Shown here piece by piece: positions 22,397 to 33,540 of a DNA stretch of 64,000 bases. Numbering within the stretch: the first letter of the stretch is position 1; the number at the start of each line of letters is the position of its first letter. This stretch comes from Phragmites australis. Taxonomy: Eukaryota; Streptophyta; Magnoliopsida; Poales; Poaceae. The stretch is taken from assembly GCF_958298935.1 (NCBI RefSeq), contig NC_084921.1, forward strand, positions 48,595,001 through 48,659,000, read 5' to 3'. The notes beneath the pieces were generated by a model. It searched no databases, was not told the DNA's origin, and saw nothing but the letters and a program-made list of their open reading frames with translations. The position numbers and the translations under genes are program-made.

Positions 22397-22683
22397 GGTC
22401 ATATTTGGCATAAAATTTATGAGCTTTTATTGAAAAGTGGATTTTGCTAAAAAGCTATTTATGACTTTATGTCAAAAGCTGTTGGTTTTTAGGAGAAATT
22501 TTTAAGTTTATATTATACCAGCTTTTTAGAAAAGTTACTATCAATTAGCTTATCAGTTTTTAGTTTATTTTATTAGAAACTAGATTTTCAGTTTTTCAAA
22601 AATCAACCATAAGTCAACATGTTTGTTTCAACTTATAGCTTCTGAGAAGCAAAAGCCAGTAGTAAATTATACCAAATAGGATC
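22397..22683. mobile_element. hAT-type MITE-like element
   Basis: The left end GGTCATATTTGGCATAAAAT and the complement of the right end GATCCTATTTGGTATAAT form a terminal inverted repeat of about 18 bp. The interior is AT-rich and non-coding with repeated AGCTTTTA and CAGTTTTT blocks. I could not confirm a target duplication. Confidence 0.6.
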
Positions 22684-24441
22684 ATAGTAAGTTATTTTGA
22701 ATATTCATATTCGGTTCATCTTGATCGCTGAGTCACAAGAGAAATAATCAACTACTAAGATGATATCAACAATCTATCTCTACTATATAGAACATAAATT
22801 GATTTTCGCATCAATCTCTTCATCTACTCTTCTCATATCTAATAAAAACCTCTAAAATTCAAATAATTTACTCATTTTTGTCATCCATCCTCACACTCCA
22901 ACCTTCTCGTTCCATTATCGGCTATGGATATGCAACTGTTTTACTAATAAAAATAAATGAGAAAATTAGAAGGTAAATTAATGAATAATCATGTTCTACT
23001 TTTTCGGATCTCATATGAAATCAAACTACTGCATCACTCTTGAGTCCCGACGTATTCATTCGACGGTACCTTCATAACACATTCACATCTTCATATGTTG
23101 ATTTTGTTTTTATATTACCGCATCCAATATTTAACTGTAGAGAGTAGGATAAAACGAAACACCCGTCATTCTCTATTTCTCTCTGCCCGTCCTGTACTCC
23201 TGCGTGCTGCCATTTTGCTGCTTCCGGGGTTGAGTTGTGGTGCCAGGCAGACTGTCCAGTAAGCCGAGATTCTGATGCAGCGACTCAGACATGTCAGCAG
23301 ACGCGCCATGGAAGATGACCGCGGCGCGCCAAGGCGGGTGCATGCGTCCTTGTCGCCGGCACATGAGCACACTCGTGCTATTTTGCACGACCTGGTCCCG
23401 TAGCTTGCTCGTTTTGGAGAAATGACAGGCAGCAAGTTTTGTTCAAAGAGCACAGCCTGCAACTGCAGCATGTTAAGAAGTAGCCGGAGTCACCGATTCA
23501 CTGGTGGCATCTTAATCTTCTGCGATCACACGCTGACTAGCTAGTTAGCGACTGGCGTCACTACTTAGCATGCACGATTAGTTGTTGAACTGAAGTGGAG
23601 GTTGCATTACAAGACATCTCTGCAACTGCTCACTAGCAGTTTATCCCAAGAAAACTGATGAGATCACGAGAGACATGCTACATGCGTGCTAGAAGAGTAA
23701 CTTTTGAGGCACGGTACTTGCATGAGATGATTTAAGATATTTCCTAGCTAAGTGCATGTGTTGTAAAAAAAAATATTACACGGGGTAATATTAACCTTAA
23801 ACTCAAGTTAGGAGATATGAATATGCTATAGAAACACTGTCGAATAAATACGCTGGGAGGATGCCATAATTTGATTTTATGTGATAAAAATACGGATGAG
23901 ATTATCAGTTAATTCTCCTATATTTTTTATTTATATTTATTAATAAAATAGATTACATATATGTAGCTGAGATGAAAAGCTTAGCGGACGAGATTGGACG
24001 GAAAAATAAATAAATTAATTAAATTTTATAAGTTTTTATTAAATAAGATAAAAGTAAGGAAACAAAGTAACGCACGACTAACTTATACTTTATACAGTAA
24101 AGAAAGACTAGACCGGCACTGCTGGGTCTACTGCTCAACTGCTTGTTTATCCTCTTTTAAGGCAACGAATGATTTTGCCAGCCAAACTCGTACTAATCTA
24201 GTACCCAGAAAGACGGTCTCATTTGTCAACAAAAATGGGAGCGGTGCCTTCGCCTGCATTTCTCTCTTTTTTTCCCACATAAGACGGGTGGAAATGTTGA
24301 AACCGAAAAAATGAATGAACTGAAACGAATCAGGCTCTTGGCAAGCAAGAATACCTGTGCTACCGAAGTGTGATCAGGCTTCCCGATGACGAACTCCGTC
24401 ATGTAAAGCCTCACGAATGAGACGGCTCATGCACCGTTCCT
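22684..24441. other. AT-rich intergenic, no gene supported
   Basis: About 1.7 kb without a convincing coding frame. The right end should contain the 3' UTR of the minus-strand unknown gene. Confidence 0.4.
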
Positions 24442-25056
24442 TCAGAAAGTGAGGCTCCTGTGGTTCGTCGGCATCGCCAGCATGGCGGTGTGATCCATGA
24501 AATCCTTGAGCTCCACCACTGCCTGCAGTATCCGCCCGAGGTCGCTGGCGCGCATGAACCCCGCCGCGCCGAGCCGGCGCACGGCGTAGACGTAGATGGT
24601 GAGGCACCCCTTCCGGAACTTGAACCGCGCCATCTCGCTGCCGGTGAGCCCGCGGATGAGCTTCCCGTTCACGGCCCCGAGAGGGATCACGGCCGGCCAT
24701 AGCCGGTCGACCACGGCCGACTTCATGGTCTCCGACTCGAACACGAACAGCACGGCCTTGGACCGGTCGGTGCCGAGGCCGAGCGTGAGCGTGCGCCACG
24801 CCTGGTGCGCCAGCACGGTGAACCCCGTGGGCACGTAGGCTGTCGTGGACGGGAACGGCAGGTGCGCGCACTCGGACGCGTACGACGGGTGGATGCCCAG
24901 CAGGCGCAGCAGCTCCAGCGGCGCCGCTCGCCGCGCCGTGTACGACCTGGCCGCCAGCTGCCCGCCGAACCGGAGGCCCTTCACGTCGGTGCAGAGTCCG
25001 AAGCGCGCCTCCTTGTCCGGCTTTTTGTGCTGCTTCCTCTTGTCGTCTTCTGCCAT
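24442..25056 (-). CDS. Intronless plant protein of unknown function
   Basis: The frame encodes 204 residues from an ATG in near-perfect context (GCCGCCATGGCA). A second in-frame ATG lies four codons upstream at 25068. The N terminus is strongly basic (KRKQHKKPDK). The rest is a compact, mixed hydrophobic domain with an ECAHLPFPSTTAYVPTGF segment and an F-V-F-E-S-E-T-M-K segment, ending in SLTF. I see no signal peptide, no clear membrane span and no catalytic motif that I can name. Codon use is strongly GC-ending like the neighbouring grass genes. The regular protein composition and good start argue that it is real, whereas the other long frames here (both strands) are out-of-phase shadows. 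No function is claimed. Confidence 0.8.
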   Translation of the reverse strand: MAEDDKRKQHKKPDKEARFGLCTDVKGLRFGGQLAARSYTARRAAPLELLRLLGIHPSYASECAHLPFPSTTAYVPTGFTVLAHQAWRTLTLGLGTDRSKAVLFVFESETMKSAVVDRLWPAVIPLGAVNGKLIRGLTGSEMARFKFRKGCLTIYVYAVRRLGAAGFMRASDLGRILQAVVELKDFMDHTAMLAMPTNHRSLTF

Positions 25057-25467
25057 GGCGGCATGCATGCACGTCGTAAGCTTTCAGGAGCGAGCTGCGA
25101 TCTGTGTCCGGGGATGAGAGGAAAGGCCGTGTTTCTGGCACGACATCGTAGTTCAGTCAGGGTGAAGGACAGTCAGCGTGGACATTCAATGAAGAACATT
25201 TTTTGTCCGCCTTTACCATCTTATTGCTGGTTGGTCAAGGAAACGAAATGATTGTGCGCAATGCTTTCTGCCTTTCTCTACCTGAAATTGAGTACAGATT
25301 ACTCAGGGACCTTTTAGCATTTGAACTGTTTATGCGCACGACAGCTACTTCGACATAAAGGTTTCAGACAAAGCTACGAGCCATGATACTCTTCTGTGAA
25401 ACAAACTTGTAAGCTCTGTTCATTGTAGAGAAGTATGCGCACAACGCACAAGTGGATCTAAAATATG
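25057..25467. other. Promoter side of the unknown gene
   Basis: Upstream of the minus-strand gene; no clear TATA box and no other gene. Confidence 0.4.
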
Positions 25468-25700
25468 ACGCTTCTATATGCAACTGTCTTACTTTAAAAA
25501 AAGTACATGCAAATGTTTTTGTTATTTTCTTTTGGGCAAGCAATGTATAGAAGAGGAGGACGCAGAGAATTAAGACTAACTATACGCTTCTATATGCAAC
25601 TGTCTTACTTTAAAAAAAAGTACATGCAAATGTTTTTGTTATTTTCTTTTGGGCAAGCAATGTATAGAAGAGGAGGACGCAGAGAATTAAGACTAACTAT
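25468..25700. repeat. Near-perfect tandem duplication of about 116 bp
   Basis: Copy 1 is 25468-25583 and copy 2 is 25584-25700. They differ only by one extra A in an A run (7 versus 8). The start is ACGCTTCTATATGCAACTG and the end is GACTAACTAT. A 90-codon open frame across it repeats the same peptide twice and is only a by-product. Confidence 0.95.
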
Positions 25701-26149
25701 TACACGTGCATTGCAATGGCTCCTAACTATACACATTCACATTGCATTCTTTGTTTGTGCTCATTGCAAGTGTATTTAGGCTTCTATATGAATTTTAGAT
25801 AATCGATAATAAACGATTAAAGGACTAATGTATTTATTGGAGTCATGAATAGACTTTAGTCCTATTTGAGAAGTTCAACAATGTTGGCGTCCCTCAAAAA
25901 GAAAGGAGAAGCTACATAAAGTTACTCATTAGGTTTAAATTGTTTTTATTCTCAAACTTGAGTTTAGGAATGTTGTAATATTAAGAGGGATTAGATTTAA
26001 ATTATTTTTATTCTCGAACTTGAGTTTAGGAATGTCGTACTATTAAGAGGGATACGCTTATGTTGACTTGAAGAGACCTCAGTGCTCAAATGACTCTTTT
26101 AGACTAAATATGAGGGACACAATCACCTTATGGATAACGAGAAGGTCTT
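25701..26149. other. AT-rich intergenic with a short direct repeat
   Basis: Contains two diverged copies of a block with TTTTTATTCTC and AACTTGAGTTTAGGAATGT near 25940 and 26010, each followed by an ATTAAGAGGGAT segment. No gene. Confidence 0.4.
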
Positions 26150-27260
26150 AGTATTTGTTTGCACTTAGAATGTCCAGGCTGATCCGGAGTCTCCAGGTTA
26201 CCGCAACCTCCATATAAGACTCTGGCCACGGGTGCTCGGGTAGAATCTAAGCCTAACTCCGGAGTCTCTGAGTTGATCAGGATACTCTGAATTATGTTCA
26301 GTGACCCGGAGTCTTCGGGTTAGACTCCGAGTCAAGCTCTATGTTTGGCTTGAATGCCTAACCCGAAGTCTTCGGGTTGACCCGGATACTCTGGGTTATG
26401 AGGAAGTTCGGACCCTCTAGATAGGACTCTGGACAGAGGTCTTTGTGGCGCTTTCGAAGGCCAACCCGGATACTCCGAGTGAACTGGATACTCAGAGTCA
26501 ATACAAGAAGAACTGTAACGGGTAGTTTTTAGGGGCCGAGTTTAAATACCCCATTCTCTCCTTTCATCGGTGTTGTTGAACCAACTCGAGATAAAAGACT
26601 TTATAGCCTCTTTAGAGCTCATCCACTTCTCTAGTGTATTAACTCTAGCAAGGATTTGAGAGTTTGGATTGGAAAGTGAGATTGAGTGCTAGTGAGCTTA
26701 AATTCATCTTTTGAGTACTTGAGTTTATCGTCAAGCCGTCAACTCGTATTCGTTACTCTTGGAGCTCTGAGCTCCTAGACGGTTAAGCATCACCCGGAGA
26801 ACACCCAAGCTTGTGGAGTGTCCTGAAAAGTTTGTGAACGTCATCCTTGCCTCCGTAAGGAAAGATGAAGGTTGAGTAAGCCCCGAGCTCAATCTTTATG
26901 GTCGTTGGGTGAGGATAAGGGTTGAGATAGACCTGGCTCTTTCTGAGCACCTCAACGGAGATATAGAATCGTTGGATTCGAACTTGGGGAAACAAATACT
27001 TGTCTTCTTCGCTTTCTTGCATACTTTCTTATTCTAGTTGATCTTTTGGATGGGTTACCCCAATCTACTTGTTTGTGAGTTTGTGACCGCAGGTGGTTGT
27101 TGAAAAGAAACTCATACATCAATCGAAACATGTGGTAACTCATAGACTCAACTAGATTTGCCTAAAAATTCATAGTCTTCAATTTTCTGTTACTTATAGA
27201 CTATCTGGGTTCACCCGAAGTATCCAAATCTTGTGCAACCCGGAGTCTCCGGATTGACCC
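26150..27260 (+). mobile_element. LTR-retrotransposon remnant, LTR/leader region
   Basis: From about 26180 to 26520, CCGGAGTCT(C/T)CGGGTT and CCGGATACTC(T/C)GGGTT blocks recur many times, and again near 27210-27260. A TTTAAATACCCC TATA-like box lies near 26545. The following text (GAGCTCCTAGACGGTTAAGCATC, then GCTTGTGGAGTG and CTTGCCTCCGTAAGGAAAG) resembles grass copia LTR 3' halves I have seen. No complete ends or target duplications were found. Confidence 0.5.
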
Positions 27261-27276
27261 GGATTGCCACTTCCTA

Positions 27277-27930
27277 TTAGCCAATTAAACATTGCATATT
27301 TTTTAAAAGAAAAAAATTTGATGTGACATATCTAGTGCATAACAATAACTTAGTTACATCATAGAACATCTTCAATCTATTACAAAACTCTTTAGAAAAT
27401 TTCCAATCATCCTTAGTTAGACAAGAAGGAGTAAACAACTTATCACGCTGAGCGAGACGTTCAAAGACCTCTTGGTACACTACTATAGTGATGAGCATTA
27501 GATAAGTAGAATTTCATCTAGTTTTACAATCAAGAGCAATTCTTTTTTCATATGTAATATTTATTTGTAAATCCATTTTTTTCAAACCTCTCATGCCTTT
27601 TTGGTGTGGATGCCCAAAATCCAACACTATCTCTAACCCTCTCAATCCCCTTCTCCAAGACAAATATTTCATCTTTCACAATCAGATTTAATATGTGTGT
27701 AGTACAACACATATACAACAATTTACCCTTCATTATAAAAGTGGCAAGTGGCAACTTTTTTTTGTCATTTTCTATATGAGATTATCGTTGGTGCTGCAAT
27801 TATCAAGGGTTATAGTGGACAAATTTCTCTCAACGGCCTAATCCAGAAGAACTTCATGAAGAACATCAGTTATAACTTCGAGGGTATGAGGGATGTACAA
27901 ATTATAAAATAGTAAACTTTTCAACAATGT
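27277..27930 (-). pseudogene. hAT transposase fragment (BED/ricesleeper type)
   Basis: Read on the minus strand in several frames from about 27930 downwards. It holds an LSTITLDNCSTND block (the catalytic-core start of hAT transposases), a CC-THILNLIVKDEI block, a GFWASTPKRHERFE block and an EVFERLAQRDKLF-LTKDDW block, in the order known for plant hAT transposases. Frameshifts and stops separate the blocks, and the BED finger and C-terminal dimerisation domain are absent. Confidence 0.8.
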
Positions 27931-27994
27931 TTACATAAACAAGAATATTGTAATAAGAAGCAAGAATGGCTATAGAAGCTTCAATATTACCTCA

Positions 27995-28331
27995 CAATGA
28001 AGCTTTTATTTTTTTATCCCCTATAATACTATTATAACATCCTCTAACACTATTATAATATCTTCTATTTTTTTTCATCTCTAACTGTTACCATATTTCC
28101 TACCTTCTATTACTCTCTTCCTTTCCTCGGGCCCACAGTCATACTCAGGGAACAGTGATACGCCTCCCGTATCCATCGGCAAACTTGCCGATCAATGCCT
28201 CCTCCCGCTTCCATGTAGCACGGGGAAAAGAAAAATACTGATTTTGTTGGAGTTGTTTGCAGCGCATGCGATCTGCAAATGTACGGCCACACAGGGATAC
28301 GACAAAAATACCATCTCCGTTGGAGATGGCC
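27995..28331. mobile_element. MITE, copy B of the family at 2820-3224
   Basis: Shares the AT-rich block (ATAATACTATTATAACATCC, TTTTTTTCATCTCTAACTG, CCTACCTTCTATT) and a GGGAACAGTG segment with 2820-3224. The right end reads GTTGGAGATGGCC, followed by TAA. The left end is degraded. Confidence 0.55.
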
Positions 28332-28361
28332 TAACATTTTAAATGCCATTGTCTGAATCAT

Positions 28362-29141
28362 GGGAAAAATATAATCCCCTCAAAGTCACTTGGATTTTGA
28401 CTTTCCCCCCTAAAAATTGTTTTGTTGCAAAAAACCCCCTAAAGGTTTGGTTTTGTTGAAAAACACCTTCAAATTTTTTTAAAAAAATAAAAAAAATCAC
28501 AAAAAATTCTTAAAAAAACTATAGAAAATTCTAAGACCTTTTGTGAAATTTGTTTTCAAAAATAATATCCTTTGCATCATATTTCATGGAGAGTAAGTTT
28601 GAAAAGAAAAAAGAAAAACGTGCAACTCATTTCTTAATTCAAGGTAAATGCATAGTTAATTATTTACTAATCCAAAAATTATGAAACAATTTTTTTAGTC
28701 TTCTAAAATACATGAAATCTTGAAATAGTTATTGTAATGTGTAGGATTGAGTAAATGTGTTGCAGATAGATTAATTCATAACTATTCCATAACACCCCAA
28801 AATCAGTGAACCACTTTTATTAGTTTACTTAAACAATTATTTGTGTAGGAAAAATAATGGTAGATATGATAAAGTTAAAATAACATGAGTTAATAAATGA
28901 GCTACATTTTTTTTGTAAACTTTCTCTCCATAAAATATGATACAAAAGATATTATTTTTGAAAACAAATTTCACATAAGGTCTTAGAATTATCTCTAATT
29001 ATTTTTAGAATCTTTTTGTGATTTTTTTTTAATTTTGGGTTTTTTTTTACCAAAGTCAAACTTTTAGGATTTTTTTCAACAAAATAATTTTGGAGAAAAT
29101 CAAAATTCAGGTGACTTTTGGGGTTTTTTTAAACTTTTACC
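28362..29141. mobile_element. Mutator-type MITE with 9-bp target duplication
   Basis: The element of 780 bp is flanked by perfect 9-bp direct repeats CTGAATCAT at 28353-28361 and 29142-29150. Its ends are long imperfect inverted repeats: the left starts GGGAAAAATATAATCCCC and the complement of the right starts GGTAAAAGTTTAAAAAAACC, both running into CAAA-GTCAC-TG-ATTTTGA. Inverted blocks continue inward (28520-28610 against 28910-28990). No coding capacity. It ends about 150 bp upstream of the PPR start codon. Confidence 0.9.
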
Positions 29142-29293
29142 CTGAATCATTCCGCTCACGTCACAATCATAGGCACTCACGGACTTACCATGCGCCCCTC
29201 GCGGTGGCCGCGGCCCTTCCCTCCGCCGTCGGCGAGCAACGAATCCGACCCCGGAAAGGGCAGAAAAAAGGTGAAGCTTTCACGCGAGCTGCT

Positions 29294-30491
29294 ATGTCGG
29301 TGACCACGTCGGCAGCCGTGCACCGGCTCTGCGCCGCCGGCGATGTGCGGCTAGCCCTCGCGGTGCTCGCCCGGGGGGCGAAGGCGGGCGACGCGGCACT
29401 GGACGTGGCCACGTGCACCGCGCTCGTCCATGGCTGCTGCAAGAGCGGCGACGTGTCGGAAGCTCCAAGGGTGTTCGACGTAATGCCGCGCCTGGGCCTG
29501 GCCCCTAACGAGGTCACGTACACTGCTCTGATCCACGGCTACTTCGTCCATGTGCACAGAGAGGTTTCGCTTTGTTTGAGGAGATGAGGAGACGCGGAGT
29601 CGAGCCAAACCTCTACACTTACAACTGCTTGTCGGGTAATGGAGCAGGACAAGGGAGTTCCAGCTCGCGCATCTCCTGTTCGACGAAATGCTTGTCAAGG
29701 GCATCGTGCGCAATGTTGTCAGCTACAGCATCCTCGTTGCAGGGCTATGCCGGCACAGCAAGCAGAATGATGCCGTCAAGCTGCTGGAGATGATGAGAAG
29801 GGAGGGTATCCATCCAAGCATGGTGACATTCAAGCTTCTCGTTGATGGCTATGGCAAAGTCGGGAAGATGTTCAATGCTTTGCATTTCTTCAACCGGATG
29901 AAGGCGGCGGGGTTCCCACCTAGTGCAGTGACATACAATGCGCTCATTGCCGGGTTCTGTCGTGTTAGAGATATGCCCTGGGCAATCAGGGCTTTCTCGG
30001 ACATGAAGGAAAGGGGTTTGGCGCCCACCAAAGTGACGTACAGCATACTCATTGATGCATTTGCCAAGGAAAATGAAATGGACAGGGCATTCAAGATGTT
30101 TTCAGAGATGGAGAAGACTAGTTTGGAGGTGGATGTGCATACCTATGGTGTCCTCCTACATGCACTCTGCATGGAAGGGAAGATGATGGATGCTAGGAGG
30201 CTATTCCAATCAATGGACTTGAAAGGTGTCAAGCCGAATAATGTGATATATGACATGATGATCTATGGCTATGGGTGGGAAGGGAGCTCATATAAGGCTC
30301 TGAGGCTGATCATGGAAATGAGGAAGAGTGGCTTGGTTCCAAATGTTGCTAGCTATGGCCTGACGATCCGTCTTCTCTGTAATGAAGGGAAGTACCAGGA
30401 AGCTGATGCTTTGATTGATGACATGGAGCGTGCTGGTCTGCGAACAAGTGAATCCTTCTGCAGGGTATTATTGTATGCTAAGGCAAGCTAG
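29294..30491 (+). pseudogene. P-class pentatricopeptide repeat gene broken by two frameshifts
   Basis: Three successive frames read as one PPR protein: about 29294-29560, about 29566-29640 and about 29650-30491. Together they would span near 400 residues with about ten 35-residue PPR units, for example VTYNALIAGFCRV, VTYSILIDAFAKE and VIYDMMIYGYGWEG. The order and the C-terminal EGSSYKALRLI and PNVASYGLTIRLLC segments resemble, from memory, Arabidopsis At4g11690, a mitochondrial intron-splicing factor. If so, about 150 N-terminal residues are missing, and I see no organelle-targeting peptide at the first ATG. Each shift equals a net loss of one base (modulo 3). I call it a pseudogene, but two sequencing errors in GC-rich DNA would give the same picture. 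The last frame alone (267 codons) is intact. Confidence 0.8.
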
Positions 30492-30711
30492 ATTGGATGG
30501 TTGTACTGATGACTCTTTTACTTAAAAGTAGTTAGACACATTGTTTCTGTTATCTGCCAGGTCGTATGTCACTATAATTATCATTTTATTCGAGCAGTCA
30601 CTATAATTATCATGATGAAGTGGGAAGATGACACGCAAAGAAGCACTGCTACACAGTAAAAGTCTACTGAAATATGTCTTGTAACAACTTTCTGGTGGTT
30701 TATTGAACTTT

Positions 30712-33540
30712 TGTAACATCCCAGTTTTTCGTCAAATCAAATTTTAAATTTGATTCAAACAAATCTTTTCAAAATCCTTTCAAAGCATTTTAAAATCTTT
30801 CTCCAAAATCTCGAAACCTCATCCTTTCTCTTGGACTCAATTTCCTTCTTTCTCTTGGTCTAGCCTACTCCTTTCTTCTTCCTGACCCGGCCTTTTTCCT
30901 CTCCCTGGGCCGTCCTCCCTCTCCCTCCTTCCCCAGCCCACCTCCCCTCTTCTTCCCTTCCTTCCGCGCTGCGCCAGCCCAGCCCGTGCACCCCTCCTTC
31001 TTCCTCCCTGGGACAGCGCCGTCCCCACGCGGTACGCGTGCGTGTGTGCATGGAACTTGCTCGGCCACTGAACGCCTGTGACCCCCCCCTCTTTCGCATT
31101 GTGCACTTCTCCCTGCCGTACCGTCCTCTTGTCCCTTCCCCTGCCTAGCTTGTCACCTACCCGTTGTACCAACAACGACCGAGCACGGAAAGCCTACCGC
31201 CGGACACCACGGTGTCGACCGCTCGCCTCGCCCATGCTCCTTCCTCGCGTCGCCCACCCAGTACGCGCGTGTGGAGGCTCGCACGGCCAACGTATTATCC
31301 TCTCGCCTACGGCCCCTTTTAAGACACCAGACGCCGAGCTTGCCGCGCCGTCCTTGTTGCCGTCCTCTCATCGGCGAACTCCCGCCCCTTCCCCGCCTAT
31401 AAATAGCCACGCTCTAGCTCCATTTCTCTTCACCGCGGCCACCCAAGCTTTCTGAGGCAAGCTCTACTCTCTCTCTCTCTCTCCCTCCCTCTCCCACTCT
31501 CACTGCCCTCTCTCTCCGCCGAGCCGAGCCACCACCATCGATCTCCCTCACCAAGCCACCTCCCCCATCCATGAGCTATCCCAGAGCACTAACTCACACT
31601 CCTCCACCCTCCCATGCACTTCCCGCCTCTCCTCCGGCCCTCACTGAGCTCCACGCCGAGCTCCCCAAGCCGCCGTTATAGCCACAAGACGTCAGCCTAT
31701 ACTATCCCTCCCCTCGCTTGGTTCATCACAAAAACGGATTCCCCACACCTCCCTCTCTCTTCCGGTACATTCGCCGTCGAGAATGGCCGGAAAGGTTTTC
31801 CAGTGAGCTTTCTGGCGGTGCTCCGCCGCAGAAATCTCCCAGCCGCCGTCCCGCGCCACCCCTCTGAGCCAACGTCTCCCCGCCGTCTCCCTTCCGTCAC
31901 CCCCTCTCTCTGCCTTAACCCGACAGGTGGGCCCGAGGCCTTAACGCCGCCTGCTCCCCCTCCAGGCCGCCATGGGCTGCTTCGGCCCAGGAGGCCGGCC
32001 CACTAGCCAAGCCCAACACCATATACAACCCACTGTGCACAGTACTCTTTCACCTTTCCCAAGAAAACCAAATTTCAGTGGAATATTCCGAGGACATTTC
32101 CCCTTTTTTTATTCCACATATTAACTTCCAAAACCCATAACTCCTCCGTTTTAACTCCGATTTCAACGATTCTTCCACAAATATTCTTATAAATTCAAGC
32201 TCTATCCACTCATACTATTTTATATTTATTTAAAAAATTATTTATATTTTATTTTTAATGGTGTGTTTGCCTTGTTGTTTGTTGCGACTAGACGCCGGAG
32301 AGTTTGTTGAGGAGGAGGAGGTGCCAAGAACCCAGGGGTTCAAGCAGTACCCCCTCAAGGACTTCAACGAAGGCAAGTCTCAATTCGTTTTTCCTTTGAC
32401 CATATTGAACCAAGTTTTATCAACACGCCCCGTAGCAGATGTTTTACTCTGATATACTGTATGAAGTATTACTATTTGGCATATTTTAAACTGTTGAACT
32501 AGTTATGACCTATTGTAGCTTAGCCAACCTTCTTTTATTTACCATATATGCTAAATCTTGGTAAAACTTAGGATCTCGCCTTAGTCCATATACTTAAGCT
32601 CAGGCGATTACCTTGTTATTAGCATGCTTAGGACAATAGTCTTTACTGCTACTTCATGCTTAATCATATCTAGCTTTTCAAATGTGTAAAACTTGGTGTT
32701 GGTGTTGTGTGGGTTATGGTTGGGTAAAACCTTGTTGGATGATAATGATAATACCTGAGTTGGGATAGAGCTGGAGCAAATCAGGGTTCCTTCGGGAATG
32801 TCTAGGGAGTCGGAGCGCTGTCAGTGAGACAGGCTTCGGAAGGAGCACTGCCCGTGTGGCAGGCTCCATATAGAGATATTTGCCTTGGCTCGTTTAAGGA
32901 CCGAGTTGATGTGACATCGTATCTAGTCTATACAGTACAACCACTCGACTTTGTATAGACAGAGCTTAGTCTAAATCCCCTTAGCTAGTCTACTATCGTC
33001 TGGAGGTAGGTGTGCAGCGGGGAACCATGGAGCAGGTGCAGGCGGTGCAGGCTTGGCGACTCGGTTGGAGGCCTAGCTAAATGTCATGAATCCCTGATTA
33101 GCTCCCGGTGTTTAGTGTGGTAATGCTGTGGTGGGTAATGACTTTGTTGAGTCGTGCTTCTACGTACTCTTATACTTTCAGAGGATGACCTGAACTTCAC
33201 CGAGGCAGACGAGTAAGCTTGGTCGCGTCCGCACCCGAGTTGCCTGTGGAGTGGTGTGTTCTTCATGATATCTCTGTCGTGTACTCTGTTGTCGTGGACC
33301 CTTGTAATAATGCATTTGGGTTTAGTGCTGTATGTTTTATTAGGCTGGTGGATTATACTCTCCGTCCTCCGAGTTATATGACATTAGTAATACCTATTAT
33401 AAGACTCCTTTTACCAACGACTGATTCAAAGACTGATATAATAATAATTTTAAGCACTAGAAATAACCCAGACGCTTCAACTTTCCCACTATGGGCGAGA
33501 GTGGCTGGTTCCTATAGTCCTATATTCACAGCAGTTGAAA
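30712..33540 (+). mobile_element. Probable LTR-retrotransposon sequence, family unclear
   Basis: It starts TGTAACATCCCAG, a start common among grass gypsy LTRs. It contains a CTATAAATAG box near 31397 followed by a CT-rich leader, then a GACGCCGGAGAG to GACTTCAACGAAGGCAAG segment like the 3' part of such LTRs. At 32700-33300 come GGAGCACTGCCCGTGTGGCAGG, GCAGGTGCAGGCGGTGCAGG and GAGGCAGACGAGTAAG-type segments. No gag or pol coding is visible and no matching second LTR or target duplication was found. The right boundary is approximate. Confidence 0.45.

Noticed and set aside
24374..25141. 255-codon minus frame overlapping the unknown gene
   Set aside because: Out-of-phase shadow, rich in Arg/Gly/His as expected from GC-rich codons.
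25507..25779. Repeated-peptide open frame
   Set aside because: Created by the 116-bp tandem duplication; no other coding sign.
30837..32006. GC-rich frames up to 130 codons
   Set aside because: They fall in a CT-rich retroelement leader-like region and have no domain.
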